From NCBI RefSeq assembly GCF_000747155.1, contig NZ_AVCK01000012.1:1-64000 (forward strand): DNA of 64,000 nucleotides, written 5' to 3'. Source of the DNA: Arenimonas metalli CF5-1. GTDB lineage: Bacteria; Pseudomonadota; Gammaproteobacteria; Xanthomonadales; Xanthomonadaceae. The translations under genes and the position numbers were made by a program. The notes beneath the pieces were generated by a model. It was not told the origin of the DNA, did no database searches, and saw only the letters and a program-made list of their open reading frames with translations. Below are positions 39,933 through 49,986 of this stretch, piece after piece; positions within the stretch are counted from its first letter, which is position 1, and each line of letters begins with the position of its first letter.

Positions 39933-41123
39933 TCACCGTCGGCGTCGTGGCTTGACCAGCTGATAGTGGCCTGCCGCCACCAGGCTTTCCAGCGCATCAC
40001 GGCCGTCGGCGTCCAGGGCGGCCACGTCGTCCGTAGAAAGCGTGTCCGCACCGGCCAGCCGGCGCGCCGCGGCGACGCCCATGGGCAGCGACAGGCCGTT
40101 GGCGTGCAGGCAGGCGCGCTGGCCATCGCGGGCCCAGGCGTGGCGGGCGTGCGGGTGGCGCAGCAGCTGGCCGCCCTTGGCCAGCTCAGCCTCCAGGCTC
40201 GCCAGCGACGGCGGGCGCGCGGGGCGGCCCAGCTCGCCCGCGGCGCGGTATTGGGTGATGAACCGGCCGAACCAGCGGCGCAGCGCGGCCTCGTCCAGGT
40301 CCTGCAGGCCGCGCAGCGCCGCGCGCACGCGCCCGAAGGCGGCTTCGTCGATTTCCCAGGGGTCCGTTGGCAGGGCCAGGTCCGGATCGGCGTAGCGGGA
40401 GTCCTCGGGCAGGGCGGCAGCCAGCTCCTCGGCCAGGTCCACCATCAGTTCGGCCTGCGAGGGGGCGCGCATGCCGACCGAAAAGGTCAGGCAGGCATCC
40501 TCGGCGACGCCGTGGTGGGGCACGCCCGGTGGCAGGTAAAGCATGTCGCCCGGGGCCAGCACCCAGTCGTGGTCGGGGTCGAACTGGCTGAGCAGCTTGA
40601 GCTCGACATCCGGGCGGAAGCCGCGCGGCGCGTCCGGACGGGTATCAATCTGCCAGCGGCGATGGCCGTGCGCCTGCAGCAGGAAGACGTCGTACTGGTC
40701 CACGTGCGCGCCCACCGAACCGCCGGGCGCGGCGAAGCTCACCATCACGTCGTCCACCCGCCAGGCCGGCAGGAACCGGAACGCGCCGAGCAGGGCGCGG
40801 ATGTCCATGTCCCATTTGTCCACGTCCTGCACCAGCAGGGTCCAGTCCTGCTTCGGCAGTTTCGGGAAGGACTCCTCGCTGAAGGGGCCGGTGCGCAGCT
40901 CCCAGCGATCGCGCTTGCGGTCGTGCAACACCACCCGCGCCAGCGCCGCCTCCTCGCAGGCCAGCCCGGCCAGGTCCTCGGGCGAGATCGGCGACACGAA
41001 CCCGGGGAAGGCCGCGCGGATCAGCAGCGGCCGCTTCTGCCAGTAATCCCGCAGGAAAACCTCCGGCGCCATGCCCAGCGGCTGGTCCGGCGTGCCGGTG
41101 ACTTCGATCGGGAGTGGGGGCAT
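39933..41123 (-). CDS. roxA: Ribosomal protein uL16 arginine hydroxylase (JmjC/cupin oxygenase)
   Basis: This 396-residue protein is a 2-oxoglutarate/Fe(II) oxygenase of the YcfD/RoxA type. In E. coli it hydroxylates Arg81 of ribosomal protein L16. The JmjC core supplies the metal ligands His140 and Asp142 in GAHVDQYDVFLLQ and a distal His at 203/204 in PPGVPHHGV; RRWQID and LSQFDPDHDWVLAPGDMLYLPPG surround them. A C-terminal winged-helix-like region follows from about 290. The ATG at 41123 was chosen because the extension to 41252 only reads through element C. The neighbour purB matches the E. coli region, where ycfD and purB lie close together. Confidence 0.9.
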   Translation of the reverse strand: MPPLPIEVTGTPDQPLGMAPEVFLRDYWQKRPLLIRAAFPGFVSPISPEDLAGLACEEAALARVVLHDRKRDRWELRTGPFSEESFPKLPKQDWTLLVQDVDKWDMDIRALLGAFRFLPAWRVDDVMVSFAAPGGSVGAHVDQYDVFLLQAHGHRRWQIDTRPDAPRGFRPDVELKLLSQFDPDHDWVLAPGDMLYLPPGVPHHGVAEDACLTFSVGMRAPSQAELMVDLAEELAAALPEDSRYADPDLALPTDPWEIDEAAFGRVRAALRGLQDLDEAALRRWFGRFITQYRAAGELGRPARPPSLASLEAELAKGGQLLRHPHARHAWARDGQRACLHANGLSLPMGVAAARRLAGADTLSTDDVAALDADGRDALESLVAAGHYQLVKPRRRR

Positions 41124-41132
41124 AAAGGTCTT

Positions 41133-41298
41133 AACGCGGATCAGAGCGGATGGGCGCGGATAAAAGCGGATCAGTTGAAGTTTGGGGCGCGGGTGTCCGG
41201 AGGTGCTCGTCGGTGCGGAGCCGCCCCAGGTTCCCGGGGCCAAAGCAAGCAATCGCTTTATCCGCTGTTATCCGCGCCCATCCGCTCTGATCCGCGTT
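41133..41298. repeat. Palindromic element C with 10-bp GCGGAT units
   Basis: Two 39-base arms (41133-41171 and 41260-41298) are inverted copies with one mismatch. Each arm has four GCGGAT units at 10-bp spacing with variable tetranucleotides CAGA, GGGC and AAaA/AAcA. The interior is 88 bases without a clear terminator. It lies between the purB stop (41304) and the roxA start (41123), so here the element falls between two genes on the same strand, inside a probable transcript. Confidence 0.88.
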
Positions 41299-41303
41299 CA
41301 AAC

Positions 41304-44227
<2,924 letters not shown>

Positions 44228-44242
44228 GCCGGCCCGCCGCGG

Positions 44243-44833
44243 TCAGGGCGTGAACTTGCCGTCGCCGCACTTCTCGATGTCGGCCTCGTCCATGTTGGCG
44301 TAGGGCGCGAAGGCCGGCACGGCCTCGGCGAAGCGCTGCTGGCGTGCGTACAGGTCGGGCAGCAGGCCGCACAGGGCCTTGGCCTCGGCTTCGAGCTCGG
44401 CGGTCTGGCCCTTGAGCTGTTCCTCGACGGTCGTGCCGTCGCCGCTGAGTGCGCTGGCGGCGGCCAGCTTCAGCGCATCGCCGGCCAGCGCCGCGCCCTG
44501 CAGGCCGATCCGGGCGCCGGTCTCGGCGACCTTGGCCAGCGCGTTGCGGTAGGCGAGGGCGATCTCGCGCTGGCCGTCGTCCATGGCGACCTTGTCGCCG
44601 CCGATGACCAGGTCGCCCTGCGGGCTGAGCTTCGCCGCGGGCTCGTCGTTGCGGCCGCGGCCGAGGTCCATGTCCTCGGTGGCGAACTCTTCGCGGATCT
44701 CGTTGACGGCCTTGTCGGCCAGGCCGGCGAACCCGTCGCGTGCGTCGGCGGCGGGGGCTTCGTCCTTGCCCGAGCAGGCGGCGGTCGCGAGGAGGGCGGC
44801 GAGCAGGAGGGGCTGTGCAATCAGGCGGGTCAT
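44243..44833 (-). CDS. Hypothetical lipoprotein downstream of an ABC transporter
   Basis: I do not recognise the family of this 196-residue protein. It has a lipoprotein signal peptide with lipobox ATAAC (Cys20), then a flexible SGKDEAPAADARDG segment. The rest is soluble and mostly helical, with GDLVIGGDKVAMDDGQREIALAYRNALAKVAETGARIG and a C-terminal CGLLPDLYARQQRFAEAVPAFAPYANM. Two further cysteines (about 155 and 190) may form a disulfide. Length and layout recall xanthomonad DUF2884-type envelope proteins, but this is not certain. It is the last gene on the minus strand after the ABC permease, with a terminator hairpin between, so it may be only partly co-expressed with the operon. Confidence 0.78.
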   Translation of the reverse strand: MTRLIAQPLLLAALLATAACSGKDEAPAADARDGFAGLADKAVNEIREEFATEDMDLGRGRNDEPAAKLSPQGDLVIGGDKVAMDDGQREIALAYRNALAKVAETGARIGLQGAALAGDALKLAAASALSGDGTTVEEQLKGQTAELEAEAKALCGLLPDLYARQQRFAEAVPAFAPYANMDEADIEKCGDGKFTP

Positions 44834-44846
44834 GGCGTTCTCCGGG

Positions 44847-44882
44847 AAGGAAAACGGGCGGGAGGCCAGGGCCTCCCGCCCG
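44847..44882 (-). terminator. Intrinsic terminator after the ABC permease
   Basis: A perfect 12-bp stem pairs 44855-44866 with 44871-44882 (CGGGCGGGAGGC/GCCTCCCGCCCG). Read on the minus strand it is followed by TTTTCCTT. It lies between the permease stop and the lipoprotein start. Confidence 0.75.
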
Positions 44883-44893
44883 GGGGCGTCTCG

Positions 44894-45847
44894 TCAACCT
44901 TCGTCGCGGTTGCGGCGGAAGTAGACGGCGGCGTAGATCAGCAGGGCACCGATCGCAGCGCCGATCCAGATATCGGCCTGGCCGAAGGTGGCCCAGCTGC
45001 TGGTGATGTCCACGAGTCCGGAGATGTCCTTGGGGCCATCGAACGGGCCGGTCGGTTCCTGGGCAATGGTCGGGATCCAGGCGCCCGGGGCGATGCTGAG
45101 CAGGCCGCGGTAAGCCACCGTGTACCAGAGGTTGTCGTGCGGGATCTCGATGCCCGGGAAGATGTCGGTGAAGCTGATCATCGCGCAGGTCAGCAGGGGT
45201 ACGGCCGTAGCCCAGAGGAAAGGCAGGCGGCGGGCCCATGCCGAGCAGAACATCAGCCAGCCGATAGTCGGCAGCGACCACAGGATCTGCACTGGCAGCG
45301 CTGCGAACAGCGTGGCAAGAACCTTCAGTGGATGGGAGTGGGTGATAACACTGGTCGCGCCAGGTACGCCCGATGCTGCGCTGCCGACCAGGACCACCAG
45401 CCACAGGATCACACCAATCAGCAGGCCGATAGCCACTGCACCCAGCGGGGCCAGCACCAGGGCCCAGGCTGCTTTGGACATCACCATTTGAGCGTCGGTG
45501 ATCGGCATCGACTTCCAGAAAAGGATGCTGCGGTCGCGGCGGTCATCGTAGAGCGAGCCCAGGGCGTAGAAGAAGATCACGAAAGCCATCACCAGAAGCG
45601 CGGTGATGACTCCGCTGGCCAGCAGTAGGTCGCCCATACCTCCGAGCTGCGCCGAGTGCTCGGCCAACTCTGCCGGGCTGCCCTCGAGATGCGCGCTGAC
45701 CTGGTTTTCGCGGGCAAGGATCGCGCCGGCGACGACCGCGACGGTGGAGAACAGCACCGTGATGCCGCCCACTACGATCGGTGCCCAGAAGAAACCGCCC
45801 CGGTTTTCCCAGTACTCGCGCTTGAGGAGCCATTTGAAAGTGTTCAT
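44894..45847 (-). CDS. ABC transporter permease (ABC-2 type)
   Basis: The 317-residue membrane protein has about six hydrophobic spans: at about 23-45, 78-98 (VITALLVMAFVIFFYALG), 125-155, 185-205, 215-232 and 285-305. A cytoplasmic YDDRRDRSILFWKSMPITDAQMVMSK loop follows span 2; this DRR..SILFWKSMP signature marks ABC-2 permeases of the YtrA/GntR-linked type. It pairs with the ATPase whose stop it overlaps (ATGA). Such systems export or respond to cell-wall-active peptides or antibiotics, but the substrate here is unknown. Codon usage in part of the gene (45,100-45,800) seems a little less GC-biased than its neighbours; I did not measure it. Confidence 0.88.
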   Translation of the reverse strand: MNTFKWLLKREYWENRGGFFWAPIVVGGITVLFSTVAVVAGAILARENQVSAHLEGSPAELAEHSAQLGGMGDLLLASGVITALLVMAFVIFFYALGSLYDDRRDRSILFWKSMPITDAQMVMSKAAWALVLAPLGAVAIGLLIGVILWLVVLVGSAASGVPGATSVITHSHPLKVLATLFAALPVQILWSLPTIGWLMFCSAWARRLPFLWATAVPLLTCAMISFTDIFPGIEIPHDNLWYTVAYRGLLSIAPGAWIPTIAQEPTGPFDGPKDISGLVDITSSWATFGQADIWIGAAIGALLIYAAVYFRRNRDEG

Positions 45848-46701
45848 GCGTAGGTTCCCTTCATGGTGGCGACGAACAGGTCGGCGATGCCGGGGTTGCG
45901 GGTCTCGCCGTACTGGGCGAGCTGGCTGCGCGGTATGCCGTCGAACAGCATCACGGACTTGCCGAACACCTGTCGTTCATCGATCGGCTTGAGCGCCCGG
46001 GCCGCCTCGGCCTTGTCGGCGCCGACCATCACCTCGGTGAAGCGATCGCCCACTTCGTCCATCGTCGCCGACATCACGATCCTGCCGTCGCGGATGAACA
46101 TCAGGTCGGTGAGGATGTGTTCGATCTCCTCGACCTGGTGGGTGGTGACGACGATCGTCTTCTGTTCGTCGAAGTAGTCCTCGAGCAGGTTCTGGTAGAA
46201 CTGCTTGCGGTAGAGGATGTCCAGGCCCAGGGTCGGCTCGTCCAGCACCAGCAGCTTGGCGTCGATCGCCATCACCAGCGCCAGGTGCAGCTGCACGATC
46301 ATGCCCTTGGACATCTCCTTGACCCGCATGTTCGGGGCCAGCTTGGTGTGCGCCAGGTAGGCCTCGGCCTTCTTGCGGTCGAAGCGCGGGTGCACGCCGG
46401 CGACGAAGTCCACCGCATCCTTGACCTTCAGCCAGCGCGGCAGCACGGCCACGTCGGCGATGAAGCAGACTTCCTGCATCAGCGCATCGCGCTCGCCGCG
46501 CGGGTCCTTGCCCAGCACCTTCAGCTCGCCCTCGAAGGGCACCAGGCCCAGGGCCGCCTTCAGCGTGGTGGTCTTGCCGGAGCCGTTCGGGCCGATCAGG
46601 CCGACGATGCGGCCGGCCGGGATGTCGAAGCTGATGCCGTCGACGGCCGGCTTGCCCTTGTAGCGCTTGCTGAGGTTGCGGGCGGAAATCACGGCGCTCA
46701 T
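45844..46701 (-). CDS. ABC transporter ATP-binding protein
   Basis: The 285-residue ATPase has Walker A GLIGPNGSGKTTTL at about 40-53. The signature loop is degenerate, EMSKGMIVQLHLAL in place of LSGGQ, and is followed by Walker B LLVLDEPTLGLD and the switch His in VVTTHQVEE. The C-terminal 60 residues form an accessory domain (VGADKAEAARALKPIDERQVFG). The SKGM signature is common in YtrB-like ATPases of GntR-controlled transporters. The ATG at 46701 overlaps the GntR stop by one base; a longer frame to 46785 lies inside gntR and is rejected. It surely works with the permease encoded immediately downstream. Confidence 0.93.
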   Translation of the reverse strand: MSAVISARNLSKRYKGKPAVDGISFDIPAGRIVGLIGPNGSGKTTTLKAALGLVPFEGELKVLGKDPRGERDALMQEVCFIADVAVLPRWLKVKDAVDFVAGVHPRFDRKKAEAYLAHTKLAPNMRVKEMSKGMIVQLHLALVMAIDAKLLVLDEPTLGLDILYRKQFYQNLLEDYFDEQKTIVVTTHQVEEIEHILTDLMFIRDGRIVMSATMDEVGDRFTEVMVGADKAEAARALKPIDERQVFGKSVMLFDGIPRSQLAQYGETRNPGIADLFVATMKGTYA

Positions 46702-47066
46702 CACTTGTTCTCCTTGTCGGCGCGATCCACCAGCTTCTGGAAGTCCAGCCCCAGGCGCTGGATGCGCTCGACGACCAGCGGCCACTCTTCCTTCAGGAAG
46801 CGGTCCCGCTCGGAAGCCAGGAGTTTCTCGCGCGCCCCTTCGGTCACGTACATGCCAAGTCCCCTTCGTTTTTCCACGAGTTCTTCGTCCGCCAGCTCCT
46901 GGTAGGCGCGGGAGACGGTGATCGGATTGAGCTGGTACTCGGCGGCGATCTGGCGGACCGAGGGCAGGGCCTCGCCCGCCTTGAGGTCGCCGTCGAGCAT
47001 CATGGCCACCACCTTGTCCTTGAGCTGCCGGTAGATCGGCGCGCTGTCATTCCAGGCGATGTTCAT
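46701..47066 (-). CDS. GntR-family transcriptional regulator, YtrA subfamily
   Basis: This 121-residue regulator has an N-terminal winged helix (APIYRQLKDKVVAMMLDGDLKAGEALPSVRQIAAEYQLNPITVSRAYQELADEELVEKRRGLGMYV, described as one domain). Only about 45 further residues of dimerising helix follow. This short C-terminal domain defines the YtrA subfamily, which controls adjacent ABC transporters and responds to envelope-active compounds. The gene overlaps the ATPase gene by one base and follows the small membrane protein with a one-base gap. It probably represses its own operon through the inverted repeat at 47332-47378. Confidence 0.92.
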   Translation of the reverse strand: MNIAWNDSAPIYRQLKDKVVAMMLDGDLKAGEALPSVRQIAAEYQLNPITVSRAYQELADEELVEKRRGLGMYVTEGAREKLLASERDRFLKEEWPLVVERIQRLGLDFQKLVDRADKENK

Positions 47067-47067
47067 C

Positions 47068-47301
47068 TCAGGACTCCCGGCGCGGCAGCAGCGCGGCCAG
47101 CGACACGTAGGGCATGGCCAGGTGGCGCTTGAGGGCGCCGCGGCGGGCCTTGCCGGCGGCCTCGTCGGCCTGGGCCAGGCCGGCCTCCGGGGAGGCGAGG
47201 GCCTGGCTGGCCATCGGCGGCTCGCCGAGGGCATAGCCGGCCAGGACGAATCCCAGGGCTACGGTCAGTCCGATCAGGTTGGTCTTGAACTTGGCGTACA
47301 T
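47068..47301 (-). CDS. Small membrane or secreted protein heading the GntR/ABC operon
   Basis: This 77-residue product is not recognised as a family. It starts MYAKFKTNLIGLTVALGFVLAGYALGEPP, a short basic leader and one hydrophobic helix that could be a signal peptide or a membrane anchor. The remaining 45 residues are Ala-rich and polar with Arg/Lys (KARRGALKRHLAMPYVSLAALLPRRES). It has a strong ribosome site (gggaggcg), sits directly behind the operon promoter, and ends one base before gntR. Position implies that it belongs to the regulated response. It is short, but its start, spacing and composition support it as real. Confidence 0.75.
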   Translation of the reverse strand: MYAKFKTNLIGLTVALGFVLAGYALGEPPMASQALASPEAGLAQADEAAGKARRGALKRHLAMPYVSLAALLPRRES

Positions 47302-47331
47302 GGCGCCTCCCGTCTTGGTGACGTATTGGAT

Positions 47332-47378
47332 AGGTGTTGTAGGTAACTATAACACTACAAAAAGACCTGTCAACACCT
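47332..47378 (-). promoter_or_regulatory. Promoter and operator of the GntR/ABC operon
   Basis: On the minus strand TTGACA (47373-47368) and TATAGT (47351-47346) are 16 bases apart, a near-consensus sigma-70 promoter. Transcription would start near 47338. An inverted repeat AGGTGTTG (47332-47339) with CAACACCT (47371-47378) covers the -35 and the start region. The GGTG...CACC ends resemble sites described for YtrA regulators in Xanthomonas. Confidence 0.72.
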
Positions 47379-47442
47379 CCTGCACGTGAAAGCGCCCAAA
47401 CTGATGGCATAGACCCGGGATGGCCCCGGGGGAGGGCGTCGA

Positions 47443-48015
47443 ATGAAGATCTGGGCAAGTGTCGCGATGGCGGGCCTGCTGGCCGCCACCCCCGTGCTGG
47501 CGGGCGAAAAGCTGCTGGACCGCAGCTTCCGCCAGCTGGCGGGCAAGGAAACGGTGAACCTGCAGGAGGCTTACGGCGGCCAGGTGCTGCTGGTGGTCAA
47601 CACCGCCAGCAAGTGCGGCTTCACGCCGCAGTACGAAGGCCTCGAGGCGATGTACGCGAAGTACAAGGAGCAGGGCTTCGCCGTGCTGGGCTTCCCGTCC
47701 AATGATTTCATGGGGCAGGAGCCGGGCAGCGAGGAGGAAATCCAGGAGTTCTGCACGCTCACCTACGGCGTGAAGTTCCCGATGTTCGAGAAGGTGCAGG
47801 TGCGCGGCAGCGGCGCCACGCCGCTGTACGCGGAGCTCGCCGCGGCCACCGGCGAAGCGCCGGGCTGGAACTTCCACAAGTACCTGATCGATCGCGAGGG
47901 CAAGGTGGTGGCCAGCTTCGGCAGCCGCACCAAGCCGGATGATCCGAAGCTGGTGGCCGAGATCGAGAAGCTGCTCGCCACGCCGGCGCCCGCGAAGCCG
48001 GCGCCCAAGGCCTGA
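47443..48015 (+). CDS. Periplasmic glutathione peroxidase family protein
   Basis: The 190-residue protein has a signal peptide (MKIWASVAMAGLLAATPVLAG), unlike the cytosolic BtuE. The GPx fold shows VVNTASKCGFTPQYEGLEAMY with peroxidatic Cys58 (Cys rather than selenocysteine), GFPSNDFMGQEPGSEEEI, and WNFHKYLIDREGKVV with the conserved Trp and Asn. In many members the second motif reads GFPCNQF; here Ser replaces Cys and Asp replaces Gln, so a resolving Cys is not obvious there. A Pro/Ala/Lys tail ends the protein. It is divergent from the GntR/ABC operon and converges on the SnoaL-like gene. Confidence 0.9.
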   Translation: MKIWASVAMAGLLAATPVLAGEKLLDRSFRQLAGKETVNLQEAYGGQVLLVVNTASKCGFTPQYEGLEAMYAKYKEQGFAVLGFPSNDFMGQEPGSEEEIQEFCTLTYGVKFPMFEKVQVRGSGATPLYAELAAATGEAPGWNFHKYLIDREGKVVASFGSRTKPDDPKLVAEIEKLLATPAPAKPAPKA

Positions 48016-48023
48016 GGCGCGAC

Positions 48024-48047
48024 AGCGCCGGCTTCAGAGCCGGCGCT
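48024..48047. terminator. Convergent-junction hairpin
   Basis: A perfect 10-bp palindrome (48024-48033 with 48038-48047, AGCGCCGGCT/AGCCGGCGCT) with a TCAG loop overlaps the stop of the SnoaL-like gene and follows the peroxidase stop. There is no T-run, so termination is only possible. Confidence 0.4.
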
Positions 48048-48531
48048 TGATCGCGTTGATGAGCGTGCCCAGCACCGGGATGTGCTGGTACAGGCCGTCG
48101 GCCGCGTTCCAGTAATCCTGGTGGTAGACCACGCGGCCCTCGGCGTCGAAGCGCAGGTGGCTCATTCCGACCGTCCAGGTGTCGACGCCGCGGCGGAATT
48201 TCCTGAAGCGGATCATCATCGACCAGCGCACCAGGTGTTCGTCGTTGGCCGTGCGCGTGGTCTCGTGGATTTCGACGCGGCAGGCTTCCACGGCCTCGGC
48301 GCTCTCGCGCAGGTAGTGCGACAGCGCGGCGCGACCTTCGATGGCCTTGAGCGTGTCGTTGAAGTAGACGTCCTCGGCATAGGTCTGCGGCACGAGCTTG
48401 TCGACCCGGTCCGGCGCGAAGCTGGAGAAGAACTGCGCGAACCGGGCCAGCGCCTGCGCTTCCGCCGCGCTTCCGGCGGGCGGGGCGGGGTGGCGGCTGC
48501 GAATCTGCTTTAATTTTTCCAGCGTTTCCAT
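48034..48531 (-). CDS. SnoaL/NTF2-like protein
   Basis: The 165-residue product from the ATG at 48531 (METLEKLKQIRSRH) has the alpha+beta cone of the NTF2-like superfamily: ALARFAQFFSSFAPDRVDKLVPQTYAEDVYFNDTL, then IEGRAALSHYLRESA, VRWSMMIRFRKFRRGVDTW and DAEGRVVYHQDYWNAADGLYQ. Conserved Asp, His and Trp line a pocket, as in SnoaL-like cyclases or isomerases, but the actual role is unknown. A nearly identical arrangement is common in Pseudomonas and xanthomonads beside short-chain dehydrogenases, which are absent here. The open frame continues upstream into the DUF3429 gene and that part is rejected. It is divergent from DUF3429 with only 34 bases between starts. Confidence 0.82.
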   Translation of the reverse strand: METLEKLKQIRSRHPAPPAGSAAEAQALARFAQFFSSFAPDRVDKLVPQTYAEDVYFNDTLKAIEGRAALSHYLRESAEAVEACRVEIHETTRTANDEHLVRWSMMIRFRKFRRGVDTWTVGMSHLRFDAEGRVVYHQDYWNAADGLYQHIPVLGTLINAIKRRL

Positions 48532-48565
48532 GGCGGCATTCCACTCCCGGACAGGTGAGGACAGC

Positions 48566-49024
48566 ATGACCGAAGCACGCATCGATTCGACGCCGCCGAT
48601 GGCCCCGGGCGCCCTGGTCCTGGGCTGGGCCGGCGTGGTCCCTTTCCTGGTGCTGGCCCTCGCGGGCTTTTCGCCGGAATGGCGGGCGCAGGCCATGTCG
48701 GCATTCCTGCCTTACTCGGTGGCGATCCTGTCCTTCCTCGGCGGCGTGCGCTGGGGCCGGGCGCTGGCCGCGGGCGCAGGCGCGTGGCAGTACGCCCGCG
48801 CCGTCGTTCCCAGCCTGTGGGCCTGGGCCGCCTGGTGCCTGCTGTCGCTGGAGCCGGCGCTGGTGGCGCTGGCCGCGGGCTTCGTGCTGGCCGGCGCCTG
48901 GGACGCGCGCGGCGACGCGCTCCCGGCCCCGACGGCCTTCCGGCGACTGCGGCTGGGCCTCGGGCTGGCGGTTGTGGCCTGCCATGCGCTGGCGCTGGTG
49001 GCACTGGTGGTCGGGCCCGGCTGA
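48566..49024 (+). CDS. DUF3429 family membrane protein
   Basis: The 152-residue protein has four to five hydrophobic helices: PGALVLGWAGVVPFLVLALAG, AFLPYSVAILSFLGGVRWG, VVPSLWAWAAWCLLSL, ALVALAAGFVLAGAW and LGLGLAVVACHALALVALVV. The motif YSVAILSFLGGVRWGRAL is characteristic of DUF3429, an inner-membrane family of unknown function. The ATG at 48566 follows ggtgagga. It starts 34 bases from the divergent SnoaL-like gene, so its promoter must overlap that gene's 5' end. No functional partner can be deduced. Confidence 0.86.
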   Translation: MTEARIDSTPPMAPGALVLGWAGVVPFLVLALAGFSPEWRAQAMSAFLPYSVAILSFLGGVRWGRALAAGAGAWQYARAVVPSLWAWAAWCLLSLEPALVALAAGFVLAGAWDARGDALPAPTAFRRLRLGLGLAVVACHALALVALVVGPG

Positions 49025-49043
49025 ACGATTCCGGCCCGGCGCA

Positions 49044-49072
49044 TTGCCGTCCGGCCCGCGCGCCGCGACAAT
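49044..49072 (+). promoter_or_regulatory. Promoter candidate for the FKBP lipoprotein gene
   Basis: TTGCCG (49044-49049) and GACAAT (49067-49072) are 17 bases apart. Transcription would begin near 49079, about 42 bases before the ATG. Confidence 0.4.
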
Positions 49073-49120
49073 AGCGCGCGACGCGCCGTTCCGGCCCGCC
49101 CCCTCAGGAGTCCTTCCGCA

Positions 49121-49903
49121 ATGAATTCCGCCCTGCGTTACGCCGCGCCGCTGGTCCTCGCCAGCCTGGTGCTCTCCCTCAGCGCCTGCAAGCCCGAAGC
49201 CGAAGAGAAGTCCGAAACCGCCACCACCGAAGCCGCCGAAGGCGAAGCGGGCGCCGATGCGCCGGCCGTGGTCGCCGGCATCGAAGGCCAGGAGACCGAG
49301 AAGAAGCAGGTCAGCTACATGATCGGCCTGGACATGGCCAAGTCGCTGGCGCCGATCAAGGACAGCCTCGACATCGAAGTGATGACCGACGCCATGGTCG
49401 CCCACTTCAACGGCGAAGCTCCGAAGCTCACCGACGAGCAGATGGTGCAGGTGCAGCAGGCTTTCACCACCAAGATGCAGGAGCAGGCCGCCGCCAAGGC
49501 CGAGGCCGCCGCGGTCGAGAACCTGGCCAAGGGCAACGAGTTCCTGGCTGCCAACAAGGACAAGCCGGGCGTGCAGACCACCGAGTCCGGCCTGCAGTAC
49601 GAAGTCGTGCGCGCGGGCAACGGCGCCCAGCCGGCCGCGACCGACGTGGTGAAGGTGCACTACAAGGGCACGCTGCTCGACGGCACCGTGTTCGACAGCT
49701 CCTACGATCGCGGCGAGCCGGCCGAGTTCGGCCTCAACCAGGTCATCCCGGGTTGGTCCGAGGGCGTGGCGCTGATGAAGGTCGGCAGCAAGTACACCTT
49801 CTGGATCCCGGCCTCGCTGGCCTATGGCGAGAGCGGCGGCGGTCCGATCCCGCCGAACTCGATGCTGACCTTCGAAGTCGAGCTGCTGGAAATCGTCAAG
49901 TAA
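49121..49903 (+). CDS. fkpA: FKBP-type peptidyl-prolyl isomerase lipoprotein (FkpA/Mip-like)
   Basis: This 260-residue envelope chaperone has a lipoprotein signal with lipobox LSAC (Cys23), followed by an acidic Glu/Ala/Thr linker to about 55. The N-terminal dimerisation domain has KKQVSYMIGLDMAKSL and a long helix (QMVQVQQAFTTKMQEQAAAKAEAAA). The FKBP domain begins around 150 with TTESGLQYEVVRAGNG and contains VKVHYKGTLLDGTVFDSSYDRGEPAEFGLNQVIPGWSEGV (in parts), GSKYTFWIPASLAYG and PPNSMLTFEVELLEI. It accelerates proline isomerisation and helps fold outer-membrane proteins; xanthomonad Mip is linked to virulence. E. coli FkpA is not a lipoprotein, so the symbol is by homology. Confidence 0.9.
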   Translation: MNSALRYAAPLVLASLVLSLSACKPEAEEKSETATTEAAEGEAGADAPAVVAGIEGQETEKKQVSYMIGLDMAKSLAPIKDSLDIEVMTDAMVAHFNGEAPKLTDEQMVQVQQAFTTKMQEQAAAKAEAAAVENLAKGNEFLAANKDKPGVQTTESGLQYEVVRAGNGAQPAATDVVKVHYKGTLLDGTVFDSSYDRGEPAEFGLNQVIPGWSEGVALMKVGSKYTFWIPASLAYGESGGGPIPPNSMLTFEVELLEIVK

Positions 49904-49986
49904 CGATGTCCGCGGAAAATCGCGCGGCCGGCCACCGGCCGCGCGACACCCGGTCCCGGCCCTGCCGGGCACCGTAGGGGAAAGTC

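Noticed and set aside
44894-45847. Horizontally acquired permease, because of slightly less GC-biased codons
   Set aside because: The difference is small and unmeasured, and the gene sits within a coherent GntR/ABC operon of a kind typical for this lineage.
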